NCBI GenBank assembly: GCA_965262705.1
Contig: OZ253556.1
Coordinates: 806,001-870,000 of the forward strand
Source of the DNA: UJ101 sp965262705
Lineage (GTDB): Bacteria > Bacteroidota > Bacteroidia > Flavobacteriales > UJ101
Length of the DNA stretch: 64,000 nucleotides
Direction of reading: 5' to 3'
Of the stretch, positions 45,455-54,236 are shown piece by piece. Below the pieces are notes generated by a model. That model had not been told where the DNA came from, searched no databases, and saw only the letters and a program-made list of their open reading frames with translations. Position 1 is the stretch's first letter; every line of letters starts with the position of its first letter. A program made the translations under genes and the position numbers.

Positions 45455-46060
45455 TTAAAAATGAATAGCTGCTTCTTTTATTTTTTCAATATGTGGAGCA
45501 ACTTTTTCTTCTGAAGTTTTATTTCTATTTTCAGGAGCTTTTGTTCCATCTATTAATATTGAAGGAACAACATCTATCCCTGCAAAATTTAAAGTCCCTC
45601 TTAATGATTTTTCATGTGATGCAAAAAGATACCATCCCGTTGGAGCACCTTGAGTTAAAATTAATTGCGCTTTTAAATTAGTCAATAGTCCTTCTGATAT
45701 TCCCTTTCCGTCATACTTATATTTAAAAGTTTTTTTTGCAACTAAAATATGATCTAAATAATTTTTAAGGACCGCAGGATAATTAAAATTTGTCATTGGC
45801 GAAGAGATAACGATTTTATTCGCATTTTTTAATAATTCAATATGTTTATCACTTAATCCATTTGTGAAAAAATCTTCAACAAAATTATTAGAAGTTAAAA
45901 CGCTTTTCCCTACTTCCTCATTATTTAAATTCATTTCTATAATTTCATGTTCAGGGTTTTGCTTTATGTAAAATGCCTTAAATTTTTCCATTGCGAGATT
46001 TGAAGCTGAGCCGCCTAGTGTTTTTAATAAGGGTGAGGCACTTATAAAAATCACTTTCAT
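45455..46060 (-). CDS. azoR: FMN-dependent NADH:quinone/azo oxidoreductase
   Basis: 201 aa, flavodoxin-like fold. It reduces quinones and azo compounds with NADH, limiting redox cycling. Seen: FISASPLLKTLGGSASNLA (FMN phosphate loop), SSPMTNFNYPAVLKNYLDHI (flavin-binding motif) and TQGAPTGWY. It is followed after 36 nt by sod, which fits a shared protective role. The promoter lies upstream at 46167-46174. Confidence 0.88.
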   Translation of the reverse strand: MKVIFISASPLLKTLGGSASNLAMEKFKAFYIKQNPEHEIIEMNLNNEEVGKSVLTSNNFVEDFFTNGLSDKHIELLKNANKIVISSPMTNFNYPAVLKNYLDHILVAKKTFKYKYDGKGISEGLLTNLKAQLILTQGAPTGWYLFASHEKSLRGTLNFAGIDVVPSILIDGTKAPENRNKTSEEKVAPHIEKIKEAAIHF

Positions 46061-46166
46061 TTTATATCTTTTTTAGTTTAATGTATTTATAAATGAATTA
46101 TATTGTTAATTCTTAAAATAACAAAATTGTTTATTTCACACAGAATATAATTTTGATTTATTTTTC

Positions 46167-46199
46167 CAAAGGTACGAAAAAAACTTATTCAAGCCTAAT
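46167..46199 (-). promoter_or_regulatory. azoR-sod promoter
   Basis: On the minus strand TACCTTTG (46167-46174) is an exact TAnnTTTG -7 element, about 105 bp upstream of the azoR ATG. A TTG about 17-20 nt further up (near 46190-46193) may be the -33 part. Confidence 0.45.
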
Positions 46200-46239
46200 C
46201 GGTTACTGTTTTTCTTTCTCTTATTTTGATATGAATATA

Positions 46240-46445
46240 AAGAAGACTTTGCAGAACACATAAAAAAGCATTGAAATAAAAGCATTTAGCTTCAAACTGT
46301 TTCCTTACTTCGACAAGTAGTTATTGAGCTTGCCGAAGTACTCAGCAACCCTCTCAAGACTTTGACAAGCTTAGCTACCGAAAATTAAACTCCTCACAAC
46401 TAAAAAACTTATCCGGCATTTAGCTTCGCTGACTTGCATCTGCTA
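46240..46445 (+). mobile_element. degenerate MITE
   Basis: Begins agactttgcagaacacat and includes the usual interior and tcgacaagtagttattgag / cttgccgaagtactcag palindromic segments. The right end is lost. It sits upstream of mscS. Confidence 0.6.
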
Positions 46446-46486
46446 AAATAATTTATTTCAGATTTTTCATAATTTAAAAAAAATAT

Positions 46487-46494
46487 TACATTTG
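46487..46494 (+). promoter_or_regulatory. mscS -7 promoter element
   Basis: TACATTTG matches TAnnTTTG and lies 17 bp before the ATG at 46512, giving a very short leader. Confidence 0.45.
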
Positions 46495-46511
46495 CTTAAA
46501 ATTTTAATAAA

Positions 46512-47330
46512 ATGTTAGAAAAATTATCCGTTGATACTATTGTTAGGTTTTTTTCAGATTATGGACTAAAAGTTATAGGAGGAATCCTCGTTTTAATCAT
46601 TGGCTTTTGGTTTGTCGGGAAGATTTCAAAACTAATCGGGAAGCAACTCGAAAAAAATAATCTTGATATCTCTTTAAGGGAATTTCTTGTGCCTTTAATT
46701 AGCATTATATTAAAAATATTAGTTGTTTTTGCTGCGGCCGAGACAGTTGGATTTAAAACTACCTCTTTTATTGCCGTGCTTGGAGGTGCTGCATTAGCCG
46801 TAGGTTTAGCATTACAAGGTAGTTTATCTAATTTTGCCGGAGGGGTTTTAATTCTGTTGTTTAAACCTTTCAAAGTTGGAGATGTTATTGAATCACAAGG
46901 ATTTATAGGAACAGTTGAAAAAATAGAAGTCTTCAATACCATTTTGAAAAACCCGGAAAATAAAAAAATTATACTTCCGAATGGACCTCTTTATAACAAT
47001 CCAGTGACTAACTATACTGAAAACGGATTTTTACGTATGGATATAGCAGTAGGAATTGCTTATAAAGAAAATATTCAAAAAGCCAGAGAAATTATATTGG
47101 AAACGGTTAAGAATTATCCTTCTGTAAAAAAAGATAAAGACATAACCGTTCATGTAAAATCACTGGGAGAGAGTTCTATAGATTTGATTGTACGATGCTA
47201 TTCTGATTGCCCTGATTATTGGGAGGTTTTCTTTGGATTGACCGAAGCGGTAAAAATAGCTTTAGATAATGCTAATATTAATATTCCTTTCCCACAAAGG
47301 GAATTATTAGTTACTCAGGTCAATAATTGA
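46512..47330 (+). CDS. mscS: small-conductance mechanosensitive channel, MscS family
   Basis: 272 aa. A homo-heptameric inner-membrane channel that opens under membrane tension in osmotic downshock. Three membrane helices are visible: IGGILVLIIGFWFVG; LVPLISIILKILVVFAAAE; and the pore helix with LGGAALAVGLALQGSLSNFAGG. The beta-domain follows (KPFKVGDVIESQGFIGTVE and NTILKNPENKKIILPNG). It is convergent with tsaE across a hairpin terminator. Confidence 0.95.
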   Translation: MLEKLSVDTIVRFFSDYGLKVIGGILVLIIGFWFVGKISKLIGKQLEKNNLDISLREFLVPLISIILKILVVFAAAETVGFKTTSFIAVLGGAALAVGLALQGSLSNFAGGVLILLFKPFKVGDVIESQGFIGTVEKIEVFNTILKNPENKKIILPNGPLYNNPVTNYTENGFLRMDIAVGIAYKENIQKAREIILETVKNYPSVKKDKDITVHVKSLGESSIDLIVRCYSDCPDYWEVFFGLTEAVKIALDNANINIPFPQRELLVTQVNN

Positions 47331-47337
47331 CAGGCTT

Positions 47338-47366
47338 AGTTCTTTGTAAAAAAATTACAAAGAACT
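47338..47366. terminator. bidirectional terminator between mscS and tsaE
   Basis: AGTTCTTTGTAA (47338-47349) and TTACAAAGAACT (47355-47366) form a perfect 12-bp stem with a 5-nt loop, between convergent genes. Confidence 0.75.
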
Positions 47367-47370
47367 CTCA

Positions 47371-47784
47371 TTATTTAAAAATAATCCTACGGTGTTTATG
47401 ATTGAACTCCAAGTGCAGACTAATTTGATGAAAATATTTAGGAAGTAGAGAAGGAACTTTTTCAGGCCACTCAATAAAATTATATTCTCCGCTGTAAAAA
47501 TATTCCTCATAGCCCATATCCATAACTTCTTCTTCTGTTTTTACTCTATAAAAATCAAAGTGATAAATAGGCTTATTTTTTTCTCCTTTGTATTCATTAA
47601 CTATTGAGAAAGTAGGGCTTTGTACTTTATCTTTAGACCCTAGCTCTTTTACAAGTGCGTTAATTAATGTTGTTTTTCCAACGCCCAGTTCTCCATTCAA
47701 TAGAAAGATTTTTCTATTTGATTCTTGAAGAATTTTGCCCGCTATCACTGATAGATCTTTTGTTGTTTTTGCTATAAATTTCAT
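47371..47784 (-). CDS. tsaE: tRNA threonylcarbamoyladenosine biosynthesis ATPase TsaE
   Basis: 137 aa from ATG 47784 (MKFIAKTTKDLSVIAG). An upstream start at 47835 adds 17 residues outside the family. It supports t6A formation on tRNA with TsaB/TsaD. Seen: Walker A LLNGELGVGKTTLINAL, VQSPTFSIVNEY, HFDFYRVKTEEEV and FIEWPEKVPSLLP. The partners are not in this window. It is convergent with mscS. Confidence 0.94.
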   Translation of the reverse strand: MKFIAKTTKDLSVIAGKILQESNRKIFLLNGELGVGKTTLINALVKELGSKDKVQSPTFSIVNEYKGEKNKPIYHFDFYRVKTEEEVMDMGYEEYFYSGEYNFIEWPEKVPSLLPKYFHQISLHLEFNHKHRRIIFK

Positions 47785-47821
47785 TATGATTAAACGATTC
47801 TTTAATTTCTTATAATGTAGA

Positions 47822-47925
47822 CCCCCCTTGCACAAAGCACTTTAGCAAATGCAAGTTAGCAAAGCTAATGAAATACGGAGCCCGAGGGAACTGCAAGTCA
47901 GTGAAGCTAAAGGTCTCTCATATGG
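47822..47925 (-). repeat. MITE-related scrap
   Basis: Segments ttgcacaaagcactttagcaa and ctgcaagtcagtgaagctaa, then aggtctctc, match MITE ends and interiors in minus orientation. No complete element remains. The following AT-rich 90 bp holds nothing recognisable. Confidence 0.45.
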
Positions 47926-48015
47926 CTTACCGCTCAGCTATTGGGGCTGAATCTTATTATTAAAATATTTTTAAAATTATACTATTTTTACAAAAAATTA
48001 TATAATATTATTTTA

Positions 48016-48310
48016 TCGAGTTATACATTTAAAAGGCGTATCTTAAGTGTTATAATAATATAAGTGTTATGAAAAAAATCGAGAGTCAAAGTATATTGAG
48101 TTTTATAAAAGAACTCCCCAATGATGAATCCTGTAAGGCATATTTATCAAAAGTCAAATGGCAAGATGGCTTTGTTTGTAATAAATGTAAACACGCTAAA
48201 GGTTTCATCGAAGCGGGCTATACTTATGTTCACAAAACGGTTGAAAGAATGATTCGAGAAACTACTTGGTATCAATAACAAATTAAACAGCAATTAAATG
48301 TATAACTCGA
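48016..48310 (+). mobile_element. miniature IS1595-family element (295 bp)
   Basis: Perfect 17-bp inverted ends: tcgagttatacatttaa (48016-48032) and its complement (48294-48310). They are flanked by an 8-bp target duplication TTATTTTA (48008-48015 and 48311-48318), the length typical of IS1595. Inside is a 69-codon frame, the transposase with its middle deleted. Intact ends and duplication show that it moved as a miniature element, probably recently. Confidence 0.85.
48069..48278 (+). pseudogene. internally deleted IS1595-family transposase
   Basis: 69 aa. The N-terminus (ILSFIKELPNDESCKAYLSK, then VKWQDGFVCNKCKHAKGFIE) is the IS1595 zinc-ribbon start. After residue about 52 it joins directly to a C-terminal end (YVHKTVERMIRETTWYQ). 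The DDE core is missing, so it cannot transpose itself; a full IS1595 elsewhere in the genome would be needed. Confidence 0.75.
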
Positions 48311-48337
48311 TTATTTTAATTTATTTACTTCTTAATT

Positions 48338-51300
48338 ATGAAAGATATATATATTATACTAAATTTATTCAGTTCCGGTTTCTTAATCGCTCAAGTTAGT
48401 AAAATTAAAAGTAACTACTGTCCGCCACTTGAAATTGAGCAATTAGCAACAGCAGGGAATACGTTTGACTGCGAAGGCAGTGTTGATTTTAAAGGATCTA
48501 AAGGACCAAACCAGGGAGCTGCTGCATATTTTGCAAACTATCCTGGTGGTCCTAATGGGATTATTAAAAAGACTACAAATAATTTATCCCCTAATGCTAT
48601 TGGGTTTGCTGGCATACGCGAATCAATCAGCTATGGGCAAAACTTTTCAGAAACATTTGAATATAATTTTTCACAGGTACTTCCTCCGGGTACTTATACG
48701 ATTGAACTCTGGCAGGCCTTTTCTTCTAATTCTAATATATCTGATAACGGGGGTAATGGTCGGGTAAAAATTTATGATATTTTTGCTATCCCTGAAGAGC
48801 GTGCTCAATGCAAATATGATAGTGGAGATATTGATTTTTATAATACAAAACAGCCCGTTGTTAGCTACTACACAGATCATGATGAACCCGACTTTACAAA
48901 AAAGTCTTTTAACTTCACTTTAGATATGCCTGCCAGAGGGCTGCTTTTTACAACAAAGTATGCAGCGCCGTTATATCCCTCAAAAAATACAAATTTCTAT
49001 GTAACTTTTGGTAATTTCCGTGGCGCAGAAATTACAATAAGCGGAACGCCTGATGTTATTGATGATCGAAATATTCCGCCCACTCCTGAAGTTCCAAATC
49101 AAAGCTATTGCGAAGGTTCTCAAAGACCTGCTTTAGAGGTTAATAATCCCGATACGACAAACTATACTTATACCTGGTACGACGAATCAGGGAAAGAGGT
49201 TAATGAAGGGACATCATTAGATTATAGTAAACTAAGCGACCCGGCAATTACTTCAGGGACTTTTACCGTAACCGCTACCGATAAGACTACAAACTGTGTT
49301 TCTACAGCGACAAAGGTAGATTTAACTCAGTATCCTAAACCTACTATAACTTTAAACGTAAATCCAACTTGCAGTGCAGATTTAAAAACCTACTCCTTTA
49401 CTGTTTCCTCTGAATCGGGTAATGATATTAGTACGGATGATAATCAAGCAAGCATTCAGGATAATGCGAATGGCACATGGACGATTCGTGTTCCTATGGC
49501 TACGGCAAAAAATACGATAAGTGTAACCGCTAAGAACAAAGAAGGCTGCAACATGACTCAGCCCTTTAATAAACCCAATTGTTCCTGCCCAGTAATTCCT
49601 GCTCCCAATGCCTCTGATGAAGCCTATTGCGAAGGCTCGCAAAAACCTGCTTTAGAGGTTAATAATCCCGATACGACAAACTATACTTATACCTGGTACG
49701 ACGAATCAGGGAAAGAGGTTAATGAAGGGACATCATTAGATTATAGTAAACTAAGCGACCCGGCAATTACTTCGGGGACTTTTACCGTAACCGCTACCGA
49801 TAAGACTAAAAACTGTGTTTCTACAGCGACAAAGGTAGATTTAACTCAGTATCCTAAACCTACTATAACTTTAAACGTAAATCCAACTTGCAGTGCAGAT
49901 TTAAAAACCTACTCCTTTACTGTTTCCTCTGAATCGGGTAATGATATTAGTACGGATGATAATCAAGCAAGCATTCAGGATAATGCGAATGGCACATGGA
50001 CGATTCGTGTTCCTATGGCTACGGCAAAAAATACGATAAGTGTAACCGCTAAGAACAAAGAAGGCTGCAACATGACTCAGCCCTTTAATAAACCCAATTG
50101 TTCCTGCCCAGTAATTCCTACTCCCAATGCCTCTGATGAAGCCTATTGCGAAGGCTCGCAAAAACCTGCTTTAGAGGTTAATAATCCCGATACGACAAAC
50201 TATACTTATACCTGGTACGACGAATCAGGGAAAGAGGTTAATGAAGGGACATCATTAGATTATAGTAAACTAAGCGACCCGGCAATTACTTCAGGGACTT
50301 TTACCGTAACCGCTACCGATAAGATTATGGGCTGTGTTTCCACCGCGACAAAGGTAGATTTAACTCAGTATCCTAAACCTACTATAACTTTAAACGTAAA
50401 TCCAACTTGCAGTGCAGATTTAAAAACCTACTCCTTTACTGTTTCCTCTGAATCGGGTAATGATATTAGTACGGATGATAATCAAGCAAGCATTCAGGAT
50501 AATGCGAATGGCACATGGACGATTCGTGTTCCTATGGCTACGGCAAAAAATACGATAAGTGTAACCGCTAAGAACAAAGAAGGCTGCAACATGACTCAGC
50601 CCTTTAATAAACCCAATTGTTCCTGCCCAGTAATTCCTACTCCCAATGCCTCTGATGAAGCCTATTGCGAAGGTTCTCAAAGACCTGCTTTAGAGGTTAA
50701 TAATCCCGATACGACAAACTATACTTATACCTGGTACGACGAATCAGGGAAAGAGGTTAATGAAGGGACATCATTAGATTATAGTAAACTAAGCGACCCG
50801 GCAATTACTTCAGGGACTTTTACCGTAACCGCTACCGATAAGATTATGGGCTGTGTTTCCACCGCGACAAAGGTAGATTTAACTCAGTATCCTAAACCTA
50901 CTATAACTTTAAACGTAAATCCAACTTGCAGTGCAGATTTAAAAACCTACTCCTTTACTGTTTCCTCTGAATCGGGTAATGATATTAGTACGGATGATAA
51001 TCAAGCAAGCATTCAGGATAATGCGAATGGCACATGGACGATTCGTGTTCCTATGGCTACGGCAAAAAATACGATAAGTGTAACCGCTAAGAACAAAGAA
51101 GGCTGCAACATGACTCAGCCCTTTAATAAACCCAATTGTTCCTGCCCAGTAATTCCTACTCCCAATGCCTCTGATGAAGCCTATTGCGAAGGTTCTCAAA
51201 GACCTGCTTTAGAGGTTAATAATCCCGATACGACAAACTATACTTATACCTGGTACGACGAATCAGGGAAAGAGGTTAATGAAGGGACGTCATTAGATTA

Positions 51301-52861
51301 TAGTAAACTAAGCGACCCGGCAATTACTTCGGGGACTTTTACCGTAACCGCTACCGATAAGACTACAAACTGTGTTTCCACCGCGACAAAGGTAGATTTA
51401 ACTCAGTATCCTAAACCTACTATAACTTTAAACGTAAATCCAACTTGCAGTGCAGATTTAAAAACCTACTCCTTTACTGTTTCCTCTGAATCGGGTAATG
51501 ATATTAGTACGGATGATAATCAAGCAAGCATTCAGGATAATGCGAATGGCACATGGACGATTCGTGTTCCTATGGCTACGGCAAAAAATACGATAAGTGT
51601 AACCGCTAAGAACAAAGAAGGCTGCAACATGACTCAGCCCTTTAATAAACCCAATTGTTCCTGCCCAGTAATTCCTACTCCCAATGCCTCTGATGAAGCC
51701 TATTGCGAAGGCTCGCAAAAACCTGCTTTAGAGGTTAGTAATCCGAATGTGAATTATACCTATACTTGGTATGATTCAAGTGGCACAAGCGTTTATACAG
51801 GAGTTAAATTTAGTCCGAGTGTTTCTTCAGGGACTTTTACCGTAACCGCTACCGATAAGACTAAAAACTGTGTTTCTACAGCGACTACAGTAAAACTGAT
51901 TGAAAACCCTCAGCCAACCCTATCGGTAACTGCTAATCATCCTGTTTTATTTTACGGACAACCCTTTAAACTGTATAGCAACCCCTCCTCTGATTCTTCT
52001 TATAAACTCTCCTGGAAAGGACCTAATGGCTTTCGTTCTCAACAGGAAAATCCTGTTATACCATCTGTGCACTCAAATCACAGCGGTACTTATGAACTTA
52101 ACCTTAGCAATACCTTAAATTGCTCGGCAGCAAGTCAGTTTAGTTTACAGGTATATACCGATGTGGAAACAGCGCTGGGAGAAGATGTAATCTCTTGTTC
52201 TGATGGAACTTCTTTTACGTTTAGCTACCCACAAGTAAGCGGCTTAACCTATCTGTGGTCAGGACCTAATAACTTTAGTAGTACTCAAAATCAAATTACG
52301 GTAAATGAAACAGGGATTTATACTTTGACTGTGAGAGCATCCGACGGGAATGAATCGGTGGGCTCGGTACAGATTAAGGCTTCAGATTTGCGGGTAGAAA
52401 AGCTAAATACCTGTCTTGCCCAAACCATAGTGAACCCTTCAGGCGGTCGTCCCCCTTATGAATATTCGTTAGACGGAGTTACTTTTCAGTCTTCACCTGT
52501 TTTTAAAGGAGATTTTAGAACGGCACATACTATATACGTAAGAGACGGGAATAGTTGTGAGGTTAGAGAAGAAGCAAAAGGGGTTAAGTTTGATTTGTAC
52601 GAAGCCTTTAGTCCGAATGGAGACGGGATAAATGACCGGTGGGATTTATCGGCTTTATCGGGCTGTGTGAAAGCTCAGGTAAAGATATTTGACCGTTATG
52701 GACGTTATGTTCACCTAATGCAATTGAATAATTTAAGCTGGGATGGAAGAGTGAAAGGAAAGCCATTACCTTCCGGCACTTACTGGTATGTAATAGAGTT
52801 CAATGACGGGGTAACGCCGCTAGTAAAAGGAAATTTAACGATTAAACGAAGGAAAGATTAA
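48338..52861 (+). CDS. giant T9SS type-B secreted protein with five 173-aa repeats
   Basis: 1507 aa. An N-terminal export signal (about residues 1-20, IYIILNLFSSGFLIAQ) is followed by a unique domain of about 230 residues (CPPLEIEQL, DFKGSKGPNQGAAAYFANYPGG). Then come five near-identical 173-aa repeats (49106-51700), a partial sixth, and Ig/PKD-like modules (NHPVLFYGQPFKLYSN; SGPNNFSSTQNQITV). The end, from EAFSPNGDGINDRWDL to LVKGNLTIKRRKD, is the type-B (gliding) C-terminal sorting domain. It is expected to be exported by T9SS and held at or released from the surface, probably as an adhesin or cell-surface filament. A miniature IS1595 ends 28 bp before the ATG. Confidence 0.93.
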   Translation: MKDIYIILNLFSSGFLIAQVSKIKSNYCPPLEIEQLATAGNTFDCEGSVDFKGSKGPNQGAAAYFANYPGGPNGIIKKTTNNLSPNAIGFAGIRESISYGQNFSETFEYNFSQVLPPGTYTIELWQAFSSNSNISDNGGNGRVKIYDIFAIPEERAQCKYDSGDIDFYNTKQPVVSYYTDHDEPDFTKKSFNFTLDMPARGLLFTTKYAAPLYPSKNTNFYVTFGNFRGAEITISGTPDVIDDRNIPPTPEVPNQSYCEGSQRPALEVNNPDTTNYTYTWYDESGKEVNEGTSLDYSKLSDPAITSGTFTVTATDKTTNCVSTATKVDLTQYPKPTITLNVNPTCSADLKTYSFTVSSESGNDISTDDNQASIQDNANGTWTIRVPMATAKNTISVTAKNKEGCNMTQPFNKPNCSCPVIPAPNASDEAYCEGSQKPALEVNNPDTTNYTYTWYDESGKEVNEGTSLDYSKLSDPAITSGTFTVTATDKTKNCVSTATKVDLTQYPKPTITLNVNPTCSADLKTYSFTVSSESGNDISTDDNQASIQDNANGTWTIRVPMATAKNTISVTAKNKEGCNMTQPFNKPNCSCPVIPTPNASDEAYCEGSQKPALEVNNPDTTNYTYTWYDESGKEVNEGTSLDYSKLSDPAITSGTFTVTATDKIMGCVSTATKVDLTQYPKPTITLNVNPTCSADLKTYSFTVSSESGNDISTDDNQASIQDNANGTWTIRVPMATAKNTISVTAKNKEGCNMTQPFNKPNCSCPVIPTPNASDEAYCEGSQRPALEVNNPDTTNYTYTWYDESGKEVNEGTSLDYSKLSDPAITSGTFTVTATDKIMGCVSTATKVDLTQYPKPTITLNVNPTCSADLKTYSFTVSSESGNDISTDDNQASIQDNANGTWTIRVPMATAKNTISVTAKNKEGCNMTQPFNKPNCSCPVIPTPNASDEAYCEGSQRPALEVNNPDTTNYTYTWYDESGKEVNEGTSLDYSKLSDPAITSGTFTVTATDKTTNCVSTATKVDLTQYPKPTITLNVNPTCSADLKTYSFTVSSESGNDISTDDNQASIQDNANGTWTIRVPMATAKNTISVTAKNKEGCNMTQPFNKPNCSCPVIPTPNASDEAYCEGSQKPALEVSNPNVNYTYTWYDSSGTSVYTGVKFSPSVSSGTFTVTATDKTKNCVSTATTVKLIENPQPTLSVTANHPVLFYGQPFKLYSNPSSDSSYKLSWKGPNGFRSQQENPVIPSVHSNHSGTYELNLSNTLNCSAASQFSLQVYTDVETALGEDVISCSDGTSFTFSYPQVSGLTYLWSGPNNFSSTQNQITVNETGIYTLTVRASDGNESVGSVQIKASDLRVEKLNTCLAQTIVNPSGGRPPYEYSLDGVTFQSSPVFKGDFRTAHTIYVRDGNSCEVREEAKGVKFDLYEAFSPNGDGINDRWDLSALSGCVKAQVKIFDRYGRYVHLMQLNNLSWDGRVKGKPLPSGTYWYVIEFNDGVTPLVKGNLTIKRRKD
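49106..51700 (+). repeat. five tandem 519-bp repeats inside the T9SS adhesin
   Basis: Units start at 49106, 49625, 50144, 50663 and 51182, each 519 bp (173 aa), beginning YCEGSQ and ending NASDEA or similar. Each has a first Ig-like half (NYTYTWYDESGKEV to CVSTATKVDL) and a second half (LNVNPTCSADLKTYSFTV to CNMTQPFNKPNCSCP). A partial sixth follows at 51701. They are near-identical at DNA level, differing only at a few mosaic sites (GSQRP/GSQKP; TTN/TKN/IMG). Antisense 86-aa frames through them are artefacts. Confidence 0.95.
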
Positions 52862-52965
52862 AGAAAATGGAAGCATTTATCTTTAAACTACTTCCTTACT
52901 TCAACAAGCATCTCAAAAAATTAAAATCCTCACAATCAAAAAACTGCTCCGGTATTTAATTTTAG
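52862..52965 (+). repeat. MITE interior fragment
   Basis: Matches the MITE interior (agcatttatctttaaactac; aattaaaatcctcacaatc; ctgctccggtatttaat) but lacks both terminal repeats. It lies directly after the adhesin stop. Confidence 0.55.
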
Positions 52966-53050
52966 CTTAAGTTAAAGTCCTAACGAATTCAGCACACATT
53001 TATACCATTTATTCATAAATAAATACATAAAAATAATCAGTTACAAGCCA

Positions 53051-53058
53051 TAATTTTG
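53051..53058 (+). promoter_or_regulatory. promoter element of the old yellow enzyme gene
   Basis: TAATTTTG matches TAnnTTTG. It lies 31 bp before ATG 53089 and overlaps a TTG at 53056, which argues for the later start. Confidence 0.4.
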
Positions 53059-53088
53059 AACTTGAATAATCTTTTAAAAAACAAAAAA

Positions 53089-54195
53089 ATGGAATATCCA
53101 AAATTGTATTCAAATTATGACATGAATGGTCAACAACTAAAAAATCGTTTCTTGATGGCACCTATGACTCGTTCTCGTGCAACGGAACCGAAAAATGCCC
53201 CCAACCCGCTAATGGCAACTTACTACGGACAACGAGCATCTGCAGGAATCATCATTACTGAGGCAACTCAGGTTTCTCTACAAGGACAAGGCTATGCACG
53301 CACCCCCGGTATCTATACAAAAGAACATGTAGAAGGGTGGAAACTTGTAACCGAAGAAGTTCATAAAAAGGGAGGAAAAATATTTGTTCAATTATGGCAT
53401 GTGGGAAGAGTTTCCTCTTCTAAAGTAAACGGGCTGCAGCCTGTGGCTCCTTCTGCCAAAATCGCAAAGGATACCAGCGTTTATATTTTTGATGGTGCAT
53501 CTAATAAAAATGCTACTTTTACTCCGGTAGAAACGCCGAGAGAAATGACAAAAGAAGACATCTCCCAAACCATAGAAGATTTTAGAATTGCTGCCAGAAA
53601 TGCCATCAATGCAGGATTTAATGGCGTGGAAATTCATGGGGCAAATGGTTATTTAATTGACCAGTTTCTAAGGAATAATTCCAATGTACGTAACGATGAA
53701 TATGGCGGAAGCAAAGAAAATCGCGTACGGTTATTAACTCAAATCACACAAACTGTTGCCGACGAAATAGGAGCCGACAAGACAGGGGTTCGCCTCTCTC
53801 CTTTTATTAAATTTAAAGATATGGACGATCCTGAAATCTTAGATACGATTATGATCGCTGCAAAATCTCTGAATAAAATAGGCATAACCTATATTCATCT
53901 ATGCGAAGCCGATTGGGATGATGCACCCGTTATTCCAGAAGATTTTAGAATAAACCTGCGAAAAGCATTTCATAATACCATTATTGCTACTGGAAATAAA
54001 ACTCCGGAAGAAGGCGAAAAATTATTAGAAAAGGATTTAGTAGATCTTATCGGGTTTGGTAGAAAATTCTTAACCAATCCGGACTATCCTACACGTGTAA
54101 AACAAGATGCCGAAATGAACGAAATATCAAATTCTCATACGTTGTTTGGTGGAGGGACAGCTGTAGGATACACTGATTATCCGTTCTTAAAATAA
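53089..54195 (+). CDS. old yellow enzyme family NADH:flavin oxidoreductase
   Basis: 368 aa from ATG 53089. An FMN TIM-barrel ene-reductase (NemA/OYE group) that reduces activated C=C bonds and electrophiles with NAD(P)H. Seen: LKNRFLMAPMTRSRA, QLWHVGRVSS, NAGFNGVEIHGANGYLIDQF with the substrate-binding His-Gly-Ala-Asn, NVRNDEYGGSKENR, and the C-terminal FMN-binding GFGRKFLTNPDYP. The earlier TTG start (53056) would overlap the promoter motif. An OpuAC-like gene follows 41 nt downstream. Confidence 0.92.
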   Translation: MEYPKLYSNYDMNGQQLKNRFLMAPMTRSRATEPKNAPNPLMATYYGQRASAGIIITEATQVSLQGQGYARTPGIYTKEHVEGWKLVTEEVHKKGGKIFVQLWHVGRVSSSKVNGLQPVAPSAKIAKDTSVYIFDGASNKNATFTPVETPREMTKEDISQTIEDFRIAARNAINAGFNGVEIHGANGYLIDQFLRNNSNVRNDEYGGSKENRVRLLTQITQTVADEIGADKTGVRLSPFIKFKDMDDPEILDTIMIAAKSLNKIGITYIHLCEADWDDAPVIPEDFRINLRKAFHNTIIATGNKTPEEGEKLLEKDLVDLIGFGRKFLTNPDYPTRVKQDAEMNEISNSHTLFGGGTAVGYTDYPFLK

Positions 54196-54236
54196 AAACC
54201 CTCTATCTTAATAAAGTTTTTTTTAAAATACAAAAA

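Noticed and set aside
49382..51718. Five antisense 86-aa ORFs in the adhesin
   Set aside because: Identical shadows of the 519-bp repeat on the other strand, inside a strong sense gene.
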